From Erigeron canadensis (taxonomy: Eukaryota > Streptophyta > Magnoliopsida > Asterales > Asteraceae), in contig NC_057769.1 in the NCBI RefSeq assembly GCF_010389155.1, positions 14,384,735-14,448,734 on the forward strand: a DNA stretch of 64,000 nucleotides, read 5' to 3'. Of this stretch, positions 25,001 to 37,643 are shown in pieces. The position numbers and the translations under genes were made by a program. The notes beneath the pieces were generated by a model. That model made no database searches. It was given only the letters and a program-made list of their open reading frames with translations, and was not told where the DNA came from. Within the stretch, counting starts at the first letter, position 1; each line of letters opens with the position of its first letter.

Positions 25001-28000
25001 AAATAATAAACTGCTAAACAATAACTTTACTGTTGATGAAAACAAAATTATCATATTGCAAGTATGAATATTTTTACAATATATAAGAATGTCGGTTTTG
25101 GTCAGTTTATTTATTAGTCCTTGAATAATTAGATTTGTAACACACCCATTAATTTGAGTATTAATTAGTCAGATTCAGAATTCAGATCCAAATTCTCCCT
25201 AAACACAAGGTGAGTTCTAGTGAATGAAATATGCAACTAGGTCTGGTAAAGTGCTTCTCTACACAAGCAGCAAGGAATTGTAACTTAGTTTTAAATGATT
25301 AGGTAATGTTAGGAGTGGATCGCCTTGACATGATTAAGGGAATTCCACAAAAGATTTTGGCATTCGAAAAGTTCCTAGAAGATAATCCGGATTGGCATGA
25401 CAAAGTAGTATTGCTCCAGATTGCCGTGCCAACAAGGACTGATGTCCCTGAGTGTAAGCTTTCAATAGTTTGACGCATTGATTATTTCATTTTCACTGAT
25501 TGACACATGTCAACTTCAAGCTATTTATTTTATGAATTAGACTATTTTGGCAGTGGTATATGTCGAGCGGGTCAAAACAAATATTTTAGCAAAAAGTTTA
25601 ACTGGTCTAATGGGTCAAAAAACCTTCAAAGTCGTCCAAAGTTAATTTTTAAGGCATACAACTTCCTAGGTTGTATTAATAACTTGAAACTCTTTAATTC
25701 TAGTATTTAGAAGTAATTCAGTAATTTGTCATACAAATACGAAAAACAGACAAAAACGTGATTGGTGGTCAATCCAATTTAATATGATCTACTTTGACCA
25801 GTTAACCAACCTGTGCTTTTTCTACTTCTAGTTACAGATCAAGTTATAAATCATGGTGCTAGAATTAGTTCTTACTCTTTTCATTATGTCCTCTGATGTT
25901 TTTTAAACAGATCAAAAGCTTACTTGTCAAGTTCATGAAATCGTTGGCCGAATAAATGGAAGATTTGGGAGCCTTACAACTGTTCCAATTCATCATCTGG
26001 TTTGTCAATCTTCTGTTCATCGAAACAAAACTTGCTGATAAGTTTAAACTCATGCAAGCAATTATTTTTTGTTTGTACAGGATCGGTCTCTTGACTTTTA
26101 TGGATTATGTGCACTATATGCCATTACTGGTATTGTTTCACTCCCATGTTATATATTTGTTGTTTAGTCATATTTGTTGTTATATATTATGTTTATTTTT
26201 ATTAATCTGATATTTGTTGTCTATTGGATAGATGTGGCTCTTATTACGTCACTAAGGGATGGAATGAATCTTGTGAGTTACGAATTTGTGGCTTGCCAAG
26301 CTTCAAAAAAGGGAGTTTTAATCTTAAGCGAGGTATATTTCTTCCTATGATACCAAATGTCGGTAAAGTCGTTCAGAGTGGCAAGATGGGTGGGTTTTGA
26401 AATGAGTCCAAATATGCTAAGTTTCAAGGATCAGTTTTTGTATGGGTGAGCTGGCCATGTCAATCAGTTTGGGTTTTGTCACAAACACTTGAGTTCATTT
26501 TAGTCATAAAAGCAGTTTTATTACAATAATTATATCAGCTCCAAATTGACCCATTCATAAATAATAGGTCAAGACTGCCACCTCATGCTCTCTCAACACT
26601 GATCATATTAGTGTTTCGATATAAGTTGTTACAAACATGCACTCTCACTATTGCATTAAATTAAAAAAGTTTTTTTTTTTTTGCTACCCTGGTAACAAAA
26701 TTTATGTGAAGATGTTTGTACTTTTGTTTCTTGACAGATATCTAATGAGCAAATTAATTTATCGTGGGATGTAGATATTAATGTGCATGTTTCACATACA
26801 TAGTTTGCAGGGGCAGCACAGTCTCTCGGCGCAGGGGCTCTTTTGGTTAACCCATGGAACATAACCGAAGTGGCTTCTTCAATTGCTTATGCTTTGAACA
26901 TGCCTGCTGAGGAGAGGGAAAAACGACACCACCATAACTTCATGCATGTCACTACTCATACATCTCAAGAATGGGCTGAAACTTTTGTTAGGTACATATT
27001 TTCAAGTTTTATTTCATATATTTGATGTATTCTTCGGTTATGATTGATACTTCAATACTTAATATTTTATTGTCCACAATTTCATTTTGCAAAATTTTAT
27101 GGTTTAGACAACTAGTTATTCTATGTCAGCACCTTATATAATCAATATACACTCGGACTTGATAAGTGTTTTTGAAAGTGTGGACTATAAACAGTTGACA
27201 TTGAAGGTATATGAATGGAAAATTGCTTCAAAGTATTATCCTTTATATGCAATTTGTTCTTGTTTAAAATATTATGTTATCCTAATTATCTATACATGGA
27301 GTCTGTGGGTCTATATTTTATAACTGAAAGGTCAAAGGGTAAAATAAGAAGATTTGGTAAAAGTCAAATGGGTTAGCAGTTGTCCAACATGTGTTTAAAA
27401 TGGTTGATGTAACTTCCTCAATCATTTTTAGTTTAAAGAATAGATTCTTTAGTAATAATTTTTAAATTATTGATCATCAGTAAAGATATCTTAAACTTGA
27501 ACAAGTTGTTGGGGGTCAAACTAATCTGCGCCCAACTCGGTTGACCCAAATATCAAAGCCTATTATCTTGATAGCTTAAATTTGGAAATTGGTCTCAATG
27601 CCTACTCTTGTAACTGTAGTGAACTCAATGATACAATTGTGGAAGCCCAATTGAGGATCAGACAGATTCCACCTGTACTTCAAACGGAAGAGGCAGTCGG
27701 GCGTTATTTGGATTCCAACAACCGTTTACTCATTTTGGTATGATGTTTGTTAAGCTCTCTATATATTTTGGGCTGTTTAAATTTCAACATCCTTTTGTCA
27801 AATCTTTGTAAAACGATTCATAGCTTGTTGTTATGCTTGTTAGATTTTTATTGCATGACTTCAATTTGTTACTGATGTGGCAGGGTTTTAATGCAACGCT
27901 GACGGAACCTGTGGAGTGTGATAGAAGGGTTGATCAGTTTAAAGAAATGGAACCAAGACTTCACCCAGAAGCAAAAAAAGCCTTAAAGAAGTTGTGTGAA

Positions 28001-30328
28001 GATCCAAAGACCACAGTTGTTGTCCTAAGTGGATGCCACCATTCCATCCTTGATAAGGTAGTTTGATTCTTAATCCGTGGTATGGCCAGAAAATCAATCG
28101 CACTTTGTTTTCTCGAGACTGAACATTATTTGATCTGTGACATTATATTATCAATACACCTCTAGGCTCTAGCTATATAACTCCCCATCAATCCCTCCAT
28201 GACTGTCACTATATTGTCTACCAATGCCGTTAGACTTTCACATAGTTACAAAATAAAATCACGATGACGTACTATGCAGAACTTTGGCGAATTCAGTATA
28301 TGGTTGGGTGCTGAACATGGTGTGTTTCTAAGAACACCAAACAAGAAATGGATCAGAAACTTGCCAGACGTACACATGGATTGGGTTGACAGTGTTAAGG
28401 TATGATTATCCATTGATTTTTTCTTTTCTTCTTTGATATGCATACACTGAAAAAAGATATCTCTAGTGTAGACGTAGCCGTTCTGATCCAACTACTCATA
28501 AATGGGTCAATTTGGTTATGTGAAAACTAGTATCTTAAATCCAGATAAAATGCTATTTATATTCGACACATAAAAATACTTTTGATGATCTAAGTCTTGA
28601 AAAATAAGTGTTATGTGTCAACCAACTGAATGCATCATCTATAGCTATGCATCAGTTTCCATCCATCCAGACTGGCCCATTTTTTCTAATTACCTGTTAC
28701 TGCATACAAACGTACTATCTCTGCTGATAACCGCTATATAATCGATGCCTTTCAGCATGTCTTTGAGTATTTCACTGAAAGAACACCACAGTCTTGCTTT
28801 GAGCTTCGTGAGACATCATTGGTTTGGAATTACAAGCACGCAGGTTGCTATGGTACCTATTTCATATCCTTTCTTTACTTTTATTAACTCAATTTCCACA
28901 TTATGATGACATTATGGATGACAGATATTGAGTTTGGGAGGCTTCAAGCTAAAGACATGTTGCAACACTTGTGGACCGGACCCATATCAAATGCATCGGT
29001 AGAAGTTGTTCAAGGGGGGAGGTCCGTTGAGGTTCGCGCAAATGGAGTCACCAAGGTTCGTTATTTCTTAAAACTGGAAAACTGGGCAGGTTGGATAAGA
29101 AATCAAAAGGGTTCTGGTCAAGTTGGGTTGGCCCAAAAGTGCAAAACATGCATCTTAAAAATTAATAATTATTTTTTAAGAAACTCTTATTTTTCATGAA
29201 CACCAAAGATTTTATGCATCAAATGTAAGTTATTGATTAATGTTGACCCATTAAATCCATTTGACTCGTTTCTCTTTACAATTAAAGTTTACTTTACGTG
29301 TTTGACATATTAGAAATAACAAGAATCAAAGTTGCTGTCTCTACATTTCGATCCATTGTAGCATGTTAACGTTTTAAACCTCTCTTCTCCAAATCTTTAT
29401 AGGGTGCTGGGATCAAACGCATATTAGGACAAGTCATACATTACAACGACATGAAGGAACCCATTGACTACGTCTTGTGTGTTGGTCATTTCCTTCCAAA
29501 GGTATGAGTCTTTTACCCTTTTACATATTTATTTTTATTGTATATTTATAGGGAACACCACAGAAATACTAGGTTAAGATTTCTAGGAATGTACTTTCTG
29601 TTTTCATACCTATGTTCGCATTGTGAATTTAAAAGTTGGACCAGCCATACGAAGTTTCCACAAACACTCTTTGAATAACTTTGAAACCTGCTTTTTAATA
29701 AGAATGATTCACCTCTTTAAATTCATAAGAAGCAGCCTACCACAAGTGTCTTGTTATCATGAAGTTTGTTTTTCAACTTATAATATTGCCACAGATCAAA
29801 TGCAAAGAAGTATTAGAACCAACCGATAGGCACAAGAGCAAATTCATTGATTGTGTGTTTTGCAATTAATGACTGTTACAAGAGATACAGTATAATTATA
29901 TAAATCTAGTGTAGCGTGATCAGGCATATTGTTCGGTGGCATAAATAAATTTGCATTCTAAAGGTATTTACACTTTTTTGGTTCAGGACGAGGATGTCTA
30001 CACTTTTTTTGAGCCAGAACCTCCAACTCCAGTGAGAACAAGCTTATCAAGTCCAGTTAATGGATTATCTTTAGATCGCAACGGATCTGGGGGATTAAGC
30101 ATTAAAAAAGCCAATCCATTTTCAGCTTCAGACAGTAATGATGATATTACTAGCAATGGGGATGGGTATGTGAATAGTAGTGCGCCATCAATACTCGATC
30201 TCAATAGTAACCATTACTTCTCTTGTGCTGTTAAAAGAAAGCGTTCCAGCGCCAGGTATCTGTTAAATTCATCGGCTGATGTTGTATCCCTCTTGAAACG
30301 GATGTCGGATATGAGTTTAGCTAGTTGA
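22028..30328 (+). CDS. TPS1: Trehalose-6-phosphate synthase, class I (TPS1-like), 17 exons, intact
   Basis: Transfers glucose from UDP-glucose to glucose-6-phosphate, making trehalose-6-phosphate, the plant sugar-status signal. Coding exons: 22028-22457, 23231-23328, 23589-23977, 24381-24495, 24606-24707, 25303-25453, 25911-25999, 26081-26129, 26232-26332, 26804-26991, 27620-27737, 27884-28057, 28280-28399, 28756-28843, 28925-29055, 29403-29501, 29987-30328. All junctions are GT..AG, frame holds throughout, 927 aa. The N-terminus has the [12 protein letters not shown] helix typical of the regulatory region of class I enzymes. The GT20 domain spans about 108-575 ([35 protein letters not shown]). 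The C-terminal phosphatase-like domain (about 605-850) has FNATLTEP instead of the catalytic Asp motif, so it should be inactive, as in class I. The tail ends [19 protein letters not shown], a class I signature. Seven introns carry similar GGGTCAAA/TTTGACCC repeats. Confidence 0.93.
23978..24380 (+). repeat. TPS intron 3 with a GGGTCAAAA-type repeat
   Basis: GAGTGGGTTGGTAACGGGTC (about 24033) is followed by further CAAAACAGG copies, then TTTTTGACCCG (about 24095) and TTTTTGACCCGCTTGAC (about 24260) on the other strand. It is the clearest example of the motif family found in introns 1, 3, 6, 9, 10, 13 and 15. It could be a MITE or SINE-like insertion family. Confidence 0.45.
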
Positions 30329-31185
30329 GGCAATGGTAGATCTTCAACTTAGAGCTTATGGTAGATACCGAGATAGATTTTGCTCTTTAGCCTGTGTTGC
30401 ATCCATATTTCATATTATGAGGCTCAAATGTGGTAGCACAAATATGGAAGTACTATGAACTTAATTTCCACTTAAAACATTTTTCTTAGTTTTTTTTTTC
30501 CCGTCGAGTTTTTATATATCCTTTCATCTTACCATGATGATGTCCTTAAATTATGATATTCATATATAGGTTAACTGATAACAGGTGTGTAATGTTTTCA
30601 TGACAACCCTTATACAATGTCTATGCTCTTTAGCTTAGTTAAGCTAAGCAATGTATACACCAGCAATTCAATGGATCAATTGCTTCTTAGAAAGCTTGAT
30701 TTACTTAGTTATATGGTATCTTCTTAATTAACTTACTAGCATATACTAAACCTTTATGATCTCTAAAGCTTGATGCTCACGTCATTAACGCCAACACCAC
30801 CTTTCTTCCTTGTGCTATAAATAGAAACTTAAAATTTTCATTCTGACCCACACCAATAACAAGGTATCACTCTTTCACAACATCTCAGCAAAACATATAA
30901 GGTTAATCTTTCAAGCTAAAAGGGGTGGTGGTGTTCTTGCTAAGAAGCTTAATTACCTTGATTCCGTACCTTCAAGTCTTTTTTGTTTGTGTATGAAAAC
31001 TATAAACCTATTTGAATTTTGATCATATATAAACTTTTATTGTTATGGTGTCAACTCTTTATGCAAAAATACAACTGAAAGCTTATAAACACTTGTTTTT
31101 ATAATTTTCAAACAAGGTTTTTTTGAAAGTTTTTTTTGAAAAAACCTACTGCTGTAGGTTCTAAGGAGGTTTTTTTGGGTGATCA
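30329..31185 (+). other. Downstream of TPS; orphan promoter-like stretch
   Basis: The first 250 bp are probably the TPS 3' UTR. At 30816-30830 CTATAAATAGAAAC, followed by a CA-rich leader (ACACCAATAACAAGG), looks like a promoter and 5' UTR. No ORF follows and I see no gene body. Confidence 0.35.
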
Positions 31186-31390
31186 TCCGATTTAGGGATC
31201 AGATAAGGGCTATGCCCAGCAAGGCTGGAGGTCTTTTTCTACCTATGATAGAACCTGAAAGCAACCTCTCACCTTTGGTAGGGGTAAGGCTGTCTACATA
31301 TCAACCTCCCCCATACACCGTCGAAGACGGTATTGGGACCCAAAACCCGTGGAAGACGGCATTGGGAGTTACTTTTCTTCTGGTAATTAA
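31186..31390 (+). mobile_element. SINE-like fragment
   Basis: AACCTCTCACCTTTGGTAGG and the GTAAGGCTGTCTACAT tract, then CCTCCCCCATACACCG and GGCATTGGG, resemble the 3' body of dispersed plant SINEs. No complete tRNA-like head was identified. Confidence 0.4.
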
Positions 31391-31919
31391 CCACAAGTGC
31401 TTGATCATCCGATTTAAGATGGAAGTAATATTGATGGGTATACAGCTACAAAGTCACCCACCACTGAAACAAACATGAGGAAATTAAGGAATGATGGCCA
31501 ACGGTTGAGAAAATTAGGCGATGGCAATGAAAGTAAAAAGAGTGGCGTGCCTTTTTCTGTCTCACCTAATCAGCCGCCACCTTTAATTGGTTCATAATGT
31601 TGAATTCACTATGATTAATGTGGCACTGACTAGCCAATGCTTGTTAACGATCAACAACATAATGTTGAAGCTATTGATAAACAGAATATTTTTGTCAATG
31701 TAAATTAATGTACCTATTTTGTTGTACTACATAGAGATGTTGTCCACATACATCGTTCTCAACAGGTTCTGTTGTCGTCTATGATGCAAAGAAACATCTG
31801 TTTTGGTAAAGATACGTTGTACTAATTATTGATCAAAATATTCTGTTAAGTAATAATTTTGTTTTATGGAAGTTATTTTGGTCTGCAGATAGCTTACATT
31901 CCAATTATAATATTATATA
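31391..31919. other. Intergenic, no feature recognised
   Basis: AT-rich with no significant ORF, tandem repeat or splice-flanked coding segment that I can see. Confidence 0.5.
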
Positions 31920-32100
31920 AGAGCAAGAGATCTCCTGGAAGTAGTCTCTCTGTTCCGGGTGGAAGCATAACTATCTATAATTAATGTCCCCATATTCCCG
32001 CATTTGATGAAATTGGGTGGCGGTGTTGTTGTATGAGTAGATATCGACCTCATGACCTCTGCGTAACAGAGAGGTGAGAGAGCTTACATCCCAAACATCA
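31920..32100 (-). mobile_element. Second SINE-like fragment, minus strand
   Basis: On the minus strand CTCTGTTACGCAGAGGTC, then ATGAGGTCGA, resembles a decayed pol III B-box region. Downstream is CCGGAACAGAGAGACTACTT, a phrase typical of dispersed plant repeats. Both boxes are too decayed to be sure. Confidence 0.35.
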
Positions 32101-32992
32101 CTATAATTTGTATTATAGAGTTTTTTTTATAATAAATTATTTTACAAGTCATACTGATGTACAGGAAACAAAACACAATGCAACTTGACCTATTATATGA
32201 TAATTGTTGTAATACACGGAGTAGTACGTAGTATGTAGCACAGAGAACCAGGGGAGGGGTCATGACAAAAGTTACATAACAGTAGGCACTTTGATGATCT
32301 CTCTGATCCCTTTGATTTGTTAAGGTTTAAAGGATAGAAATTTTCATTAAAAACTAAACATTTTTGGTTTATTTGATTGTGTTGTTTAGAGTGAAAATCT
32401 ATCCTTTGCCCAAAGAAAAGTACGACGGCATCACCTAATGAGCATTGTAGTATTTTAATGGGGTTTGCTGTTAAGATGCATAAATTGTTTGTACATTTAT
32501 CATGAAAATCAGGGAGCGGACTTTTAATATGGAAGGTACAAGTTTTTTTATGCACCCCTAGGGCTGTATTTAGCATTTCCCTATTTTAATAGCATATTAT
32601 ATATTGTTAAGGAATATATCGATTTCCGGCTTGAACTAAAGAGGCAGATAAGCTCGATCACGAGGTTTGAAATAGTTTCTGGATACAACCCGCCAATTAT
32701 AATTAAGGTTCTAAAAGTGGAAACTAGAAACCGAAAAGAAAGCATAATTTCCAAAAGTAATGATCAAAGTTTGACAACAAAATTAATTAAAAACAAAAAA
32801 CACATAGGCAATTAAATACTGTAATTGGCAATTAACAAGAAACTAGAAACCGATAATTAAGCAAGAAAGCATAAAATTTCCTGATCAAATTAAGTTTGAG
32901 AAAAGCAATAATCAATACTATATAAAAACAACAAAATAAGCAAAAGCCTTAAGAAACACCAGCTGGTTGAGTTGGTTGATGGAATTTGTTCA
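32101..32992. other. Intergenic; one unassigned minus ORF
   Basis: A 127-codon minus-strand frame (32193-32576) lacks domains, splice context and promoter. I treat it as chance. The rest is AT-rich. Confidence 0.4.
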
Positions 32993-33187
32993 TCAATCAT
33001 GCAAGTCCAGGGAAAGCCAAGTTGCTTTCCTGTGACTTCTTGATTTTACCCCGCTTGATCGATGAAGAGTAGATTTACCCTTCTTATCATCATCTTCCTT
33101 TTTCAAAGTAGAAACTAAAATAAAAACTGGAAAAGCAAGCAGAGCAAACGAAACTAGAAAGACGATAAGCAAGCATAATATGATCAA
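32993..33187 (-). CDS. Small hypothetical membrane ORF, copy A
   Basis: 64 codons. A hydrophobic N-terminus (MIILCLLIVFLVSF..) would span a membrane. It is followed by a Lys/Asp-rich segment (KKEDDDKKGKSTLHRSS) and an Arg/His tail. The ORF immediately upstream on the same strand (33192-33374) has the same layout and a similar charged segment. No family recognised; these may be exons or decayed copies of one duplicated gene. Confidence 0.3.
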   Translation of the reverse strand: MIILCLLIVFLVSFALLAFPVFILVSTLKKEDDDKKGKSTLHRSSGVKSRSHRKATWLSLDLHD

Positions 33188-33191
33188 AGAT

Positions 33192-33374
33192 TCACAAAGA
33201 TAAAAAACACATTACTGTATTCATCATCATCATCAGCCTTACGTCTTCTTGATGACGAGTAGATTTACTCTTGTTATCATCATCATCTTTCTTTTTCTTC
33301 GAATTCACCACCATAAATCGTTTGTTAATGTTCCTGCTGGTAATTGATATAAACAACCACCCTAGAATAATCAA
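33192..33374 (-). CDS. Small hypothetical ORF, copy B
   Basis: 60 codons beginning MIILGWLFISITSRN, then KKKKDDDDNKSKSTRH, clearly related to copy A. The hydrophobic part is shorter and interrupted by polar residues. A further ITSRN-type segment on the minus strand near 33590-33700 suggests a third decayed copy. Confidence 0.3.
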   Translation of the reverse strand: MIILGWLFISITSRNINKRFMVVNSKKKKDDDDNKSKSTRHQEDVRLMMMMNTVMCFLSL

Positions 33375-33984
33375 ACCGAAAAAGGGAGCATATATATAAA
33401 ATTATGATCAAAGATACAATTCTTAAATCTGTTTGTCTAATTCTCACCCATCTTCCACACACCCCATTCCATCTTCAATTCCCTTCAATTGACATGCCTG
33501 CAAAAGAAAATCAGAAGTACACTATGTACATATATCTATATAAAATAACATATATGTCCATTGTTACCCAGCTCCTCGTTGAACACGAGGACACTCAATT
33601 GACGGCCAGCCCCTTTGGCATCCATCATCGACGAGCATTAAGACGACCAAGATTCCTGCTGGTAATTATTATACGAGTAAACAACAAAGCCCAATTAAAG
33701 AAACAATAAACACAAACTGAAAAAGCAAAGCACAAGTAATTATGATCAAAGAAACAATTAATGAACACAAAAACACTTACACATCAGCAATATACGAAAC
33801 TAAAAAAAAAAAAAAGATTAGGAATTAGCATATATAATACCGAAGCATGATCAAATAAGTTTGACAAAAATCAACAATCAATTAACTAGTCATATATACT
33901 TTAAACAAATAAGTTTGATAGAGGGAAAGAGTGCTACTGTATTCATCAGCAGCAGCCGTACGGTTTTCATCATATCATCAGTAA
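33375..33984. repeat. Degenerate tandem block around the small ORFs
   Basis: ATGATCAAAG recurs at about 32760, 33180, 33401 and 33740, and TTCCTGCTGGTAATT at 33331 and 33653, showing segmental duplication at irregular 220-420 bp spacing. Confidence 0.45.
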
Positions 33985-34185
33985 TTACCAATTTGCTGCT
34001 GCGAGTTTATGAAGATTAGTGCGTTTACTGAACTGCTTCTTGTTACCAAAATCATCAGTCCTGGGCGTCTTCGTCTTCATGGCGTCCTTCTTCACATTGA
34101 GCATCTTCTTCTGCTGCTTCTCCTTCTTCATCGACGTCTTTATAAACTCCATCATATCCTCCCGCTTCAACCGATGATTTCCCAT
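33985..34185 (-). CDS. Small basic hypothetical protein
   Basis: 66 codons, about a quarter Lys, ending AAANW. No domain recognised. Upstream on its own strand lie AAACCCTAG (complement of 34209-34217), a telo-box common in plant 5' leaders, and an AT-rich TATATATA at about 34323-34335. It could be the first exon of the minus-strand block that ends at 32993. The N-terminal MGNHR resembles ovate-family proteins only superficially. Confidence 0.35.
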   Translation of the reverse strand: MGNHRLKREDMMEFIKTSMKKEKQQKKMLNVKKDAMKTKTPRTDDFGNKKQFSKRTNLHKLAAANW

Positions 34186-34330
34186 CTCCCTTAGCGATTG
34201 TAAGTTCGTCTAGGGTTTTGGTTTTTTTTTATCGATTAATCGTAACTGCTATTTATATCGTCGCGCGTAACAAAAGGGTTTTGGTTTTTGAATTTAGGGA
34301 TATGGGGGATCGTGATATATGGTTGTATAT

Positions 34331-36149
34331 ATAGACGATTTAATCACGCGGAGTCGTCCCTCTGGTTTGGCCTTATTTCATCATTTAGTCCCTCACTTTT
34401 ATATCAACTATATTAAACCCGTACGTTGTGTGAAGCCAACTGAAAATATAAATAAAAAAATACAATAATAAATAGTTACATTATTATTGATAACTATAAT
34501 AAATACGCGAGATAAACATATTAAGTTTTCATAATAACATATTTAGTAATTATAGAAATAACATGTTAAAATATAATGGTAAAAATATTTTTAAAATGTT
34601 TTATATTAAAGTTGGGTGTAGAAGTCTGTTATGATGAACAACTTCGCACTTAGGATCATACAAATGTCCTAAGTTGCTTTAACTACTTCTGGTTATTAGA
34701 ATCACCATTAGGATTGGAGAAAATGAAAGGTAAAAAGTACAGAGTATCCAGTCAAATCTCAAGCATTGGTGGTTGTCTTTTTTGTGAGTTGTCATCTATC
34801 TGATTAGCAATAAAAAAGTTTGTTGTAATTTATAAAAGACCAATAGTAAAAAGTTCACTATTACATAAGTCTTTATGTAAATATCACAAGATTATTGCAC
34901 GTAATAAAGATTGGACGCATTTAACTCAGATGTCTATGGATACCTCATTTGATGTTATTAGCTCATAATTGTCTATAAAGATCATATCTTATGTTTCTTA
35001 TGTTTAATCATACTCCGATTTAAATATTATTTAATTGACTAATATAATTTTGTTAAGATAAATAATTAAATAAAAATATAATAAAATACAAACCAAATTT
35101 AGATGCGTTAAATAAATTAAAAAAGGAAAATTTTGTTAAAACTTTTTGGTCCAAATTAATACATATAAAGTCAAAACATTAATGTTGTGATTGATTACTA
35201 ATAAAGTAAATAATGACCTCATAATTTTACTATAAAGATTGTAATTAAAACCTAATCTTTAATAATCTTTTCTTTTAGTAAAATAATTTAAAACCATATC
35301 ATATATATTGGTAGATGGTATTTGTATTGAGAAACTTACGATTAAAATTGTTTGTTGAGTAGTATTGTATCAATTTTCACTTTCTAATAACGTTATTATT
35401 TTATGTTTTTATGTTTTCATTTGTGACCCGAATGATCGATCCGAACCATTATGGTAATTTAGGGGCTCTTTATAATAATTGGAAGATAACTAATCAATTA
35501 TATCAATATACTTTTGAAGTTAAAAAAAACTTGCAAATAGTTGGATATGGACAAAAACACCACTATTTGCAGCGATTGCAAATAGTCTGGTTTAATTACC
35601 AAAAAAGTGGTCAGGATACCAGCCGCCCTTATTTATTGAATCCAACTTTATATATACTTTATTAATTATGGAAGATAATTATTTAGTTAATACAATACAT
35701 TGTTAACGTTTAAAAAATATTAATTCAATTATACAATAAAATTTGGTGTGAAAAATTAATATAATATAATGTGAGATAATAATATGTCTAGTTATAATCA
35801 TTCACTAATATTTATTTAATTATTATATTTTAAGAGATATTGCGAATGAGTTTCTTAATGACATCCCAATTACAAAGTACATGTTTCAACTCTATCATAA
35901 CTATTTCCAAATTTAAATATATTTATTACTTTAATTATAACTATTAAATGTGAATGAATAATTGAGAATGTAAATATAGTAAAGTTAAGGGATTAATGTT
36001 GTGTTTACTCAATAATAAATTTGGTAATGGTATATTAATTTTGATCTAAGGGTTGTAATTAAAAGTTGAAACTCATCTAACGGTCTTTACTTCTTTATAA
36101 AAGAATTTAGAACCTTGTTATATATATATATTGGTAGATTATGATAGTA
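34331..36149. other. AT-rich intergenic, no gene seen
   Basis: Mostly A and T. A perfect 10-bp hairpin (ACTATTTGCA / TGCAAATAGT, 5-nt loop) lies near 35562-35586, with a third copy of the arm near 35533. The 84-codon frame over it (35411-35665) has no support. Confidence 0.5.
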
Positions 36150-36610
36150 TTAGAATCTGTCAGATTACGACTGATTCAAACATAATTTTATAGTTTATGA
36201 ACATATGATATACGTTAAATATGTTAAATCATGACTAATAAACATAAATATTTATAAATCATAAGAAAAATAATAATAAAATAACAGATAGTTACATTAT
36301 TATTCATAATTTATGATAATCTTAAAATCTATCAAATTACGATTGATTCGAACAATAAAATTATAGTTTATGAATATATGATATACGTCAAATATGTTAA
36401 AGCATCACTAATAAACATAAATATTTATAAATAGTATGAAAAATAATAATACAATAACAGATAGTTACATTATTATTCATAATTTATGATAATATTAAAA
36501 TCTATCAGATTATGACTGATTCGAACAATAAAATTATAGTTTATAAATATATAATATACGTCAAATATGTTAAAATATCACTAATAAACATAAATATTTA
36601 TAAATGATCA
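36150..36610. repeat. Three tandem copies of a ~172-bp satellite-like unit
   Basis: The phrase ATCAAATTACGATTGATTCG (as in the second copy, with changes) begins near 36152, 36325 and 36497, with about 172-173 bp periods. Each copy contains AACAGATAGTTACATTATTA or its remnant and AATAAACATAAATATTTATA. Confidence 0.8.
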
Positions 36611-37226
36611 TGAAATGAAATTTATAATATATACAGAGTATATATATATATATAGATACACATTAAATATAATATAATGAATACTTAAAAAAATATATGA
36701 TAAATAGTCTCATTGTAAAAAAAATAGTTATTGTTGAATTAAAAAAAAAACATAATATAATGTTAATGATTAAGATTATGATTAGAATTGATGGTTAAGA
36801 TCATACATGGTAATATAATTATAACAATTTAAATAGAAAAGTGACAACTAACTAAAAATCCAATATAGCAAAAAACTAAAATAACACCTAATAAAAAACA
36901 TATTCTCTACACAAGAACAGAAAAATAAGTTTAACACCTAAGAAAAAATTATCATAGAACAAATTGTACTATAATATAAGTTTAATATATAATAATAACA
37001 ATAAAGACTATTAAAAGAGATAGACTTTTAACCACAATATTACACGTAGGAAAAAAATTTACTTGTCAGTACAAAATAATAGTCACATAAGCACTTAGTC
37101 ATCCTCTCTTAATTATATTGAGAGACTTCATAATCATAATTTAACACCATAACTTTCATAGTTATATGACGTGAAAGCAAATACAAAACCTAATATATGA
37201 AAAAAGATATATATATATATATATAT
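36611..37226. other. AT-rich intergenic with (AT)n
   Basis: No ORF. Short (TA)n runs at about 36640 and 37208-37228. The latter lies against the foldback element. Confidence 0.5.
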
Positions 37227-37643
37227 ATAAAACTTGGGAAAAATACATAAAAATGTAATTTAATTCTTTAAAAAAGAACCTAATTTGTTTCGTCTATTTA
37301 AAGGATCCAATTTTCATAAATTTCTTAATAAAGGAAACGTCGATAGTTTTTGACGTCAAACATCCGTTAAGTGCCACGTTACCTATTCCACGTCATCGAT
37401 TTTACTTGCGTAGCATTGACTAAAATAGAATTATTGTTCGAATAGAATGAAAAGTTGTTAAAATTCATGTGATGTCAGATTGAACAACAATTCTTGATGT
37501 AAAAGTTAATGATGGTTAGATTTAAAATAGGAAGTTTTACTTCAACCTAATGAAAATCTTAAACAACGAATATTGATCCTCTATCTCTCCAAAAAACCAA
37601 ACACCCAACAACTGAGTCACTGCATCCCTAACTACACATCTCA

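Noticed and set aside
30816..30960. Promoter of a separate gene after TPS1
   Set aside because: A TATA box and leader-like sequence are there, but no ORF follows; kept only as a low-confidence note.
32193..32576. 127-codon minus-strand ORF
   Set aside because: No domain, promoter or codon pattern; probably chance.
33985..34185. Ovate-family protein from the MGNHR start
   Set aside because: Similarity ends after a few residues and the OVATE domain is absent.
35411..35665. 84-codon ORF with hairpin
   Set aside because: AT-rich region, no homology or splice context.
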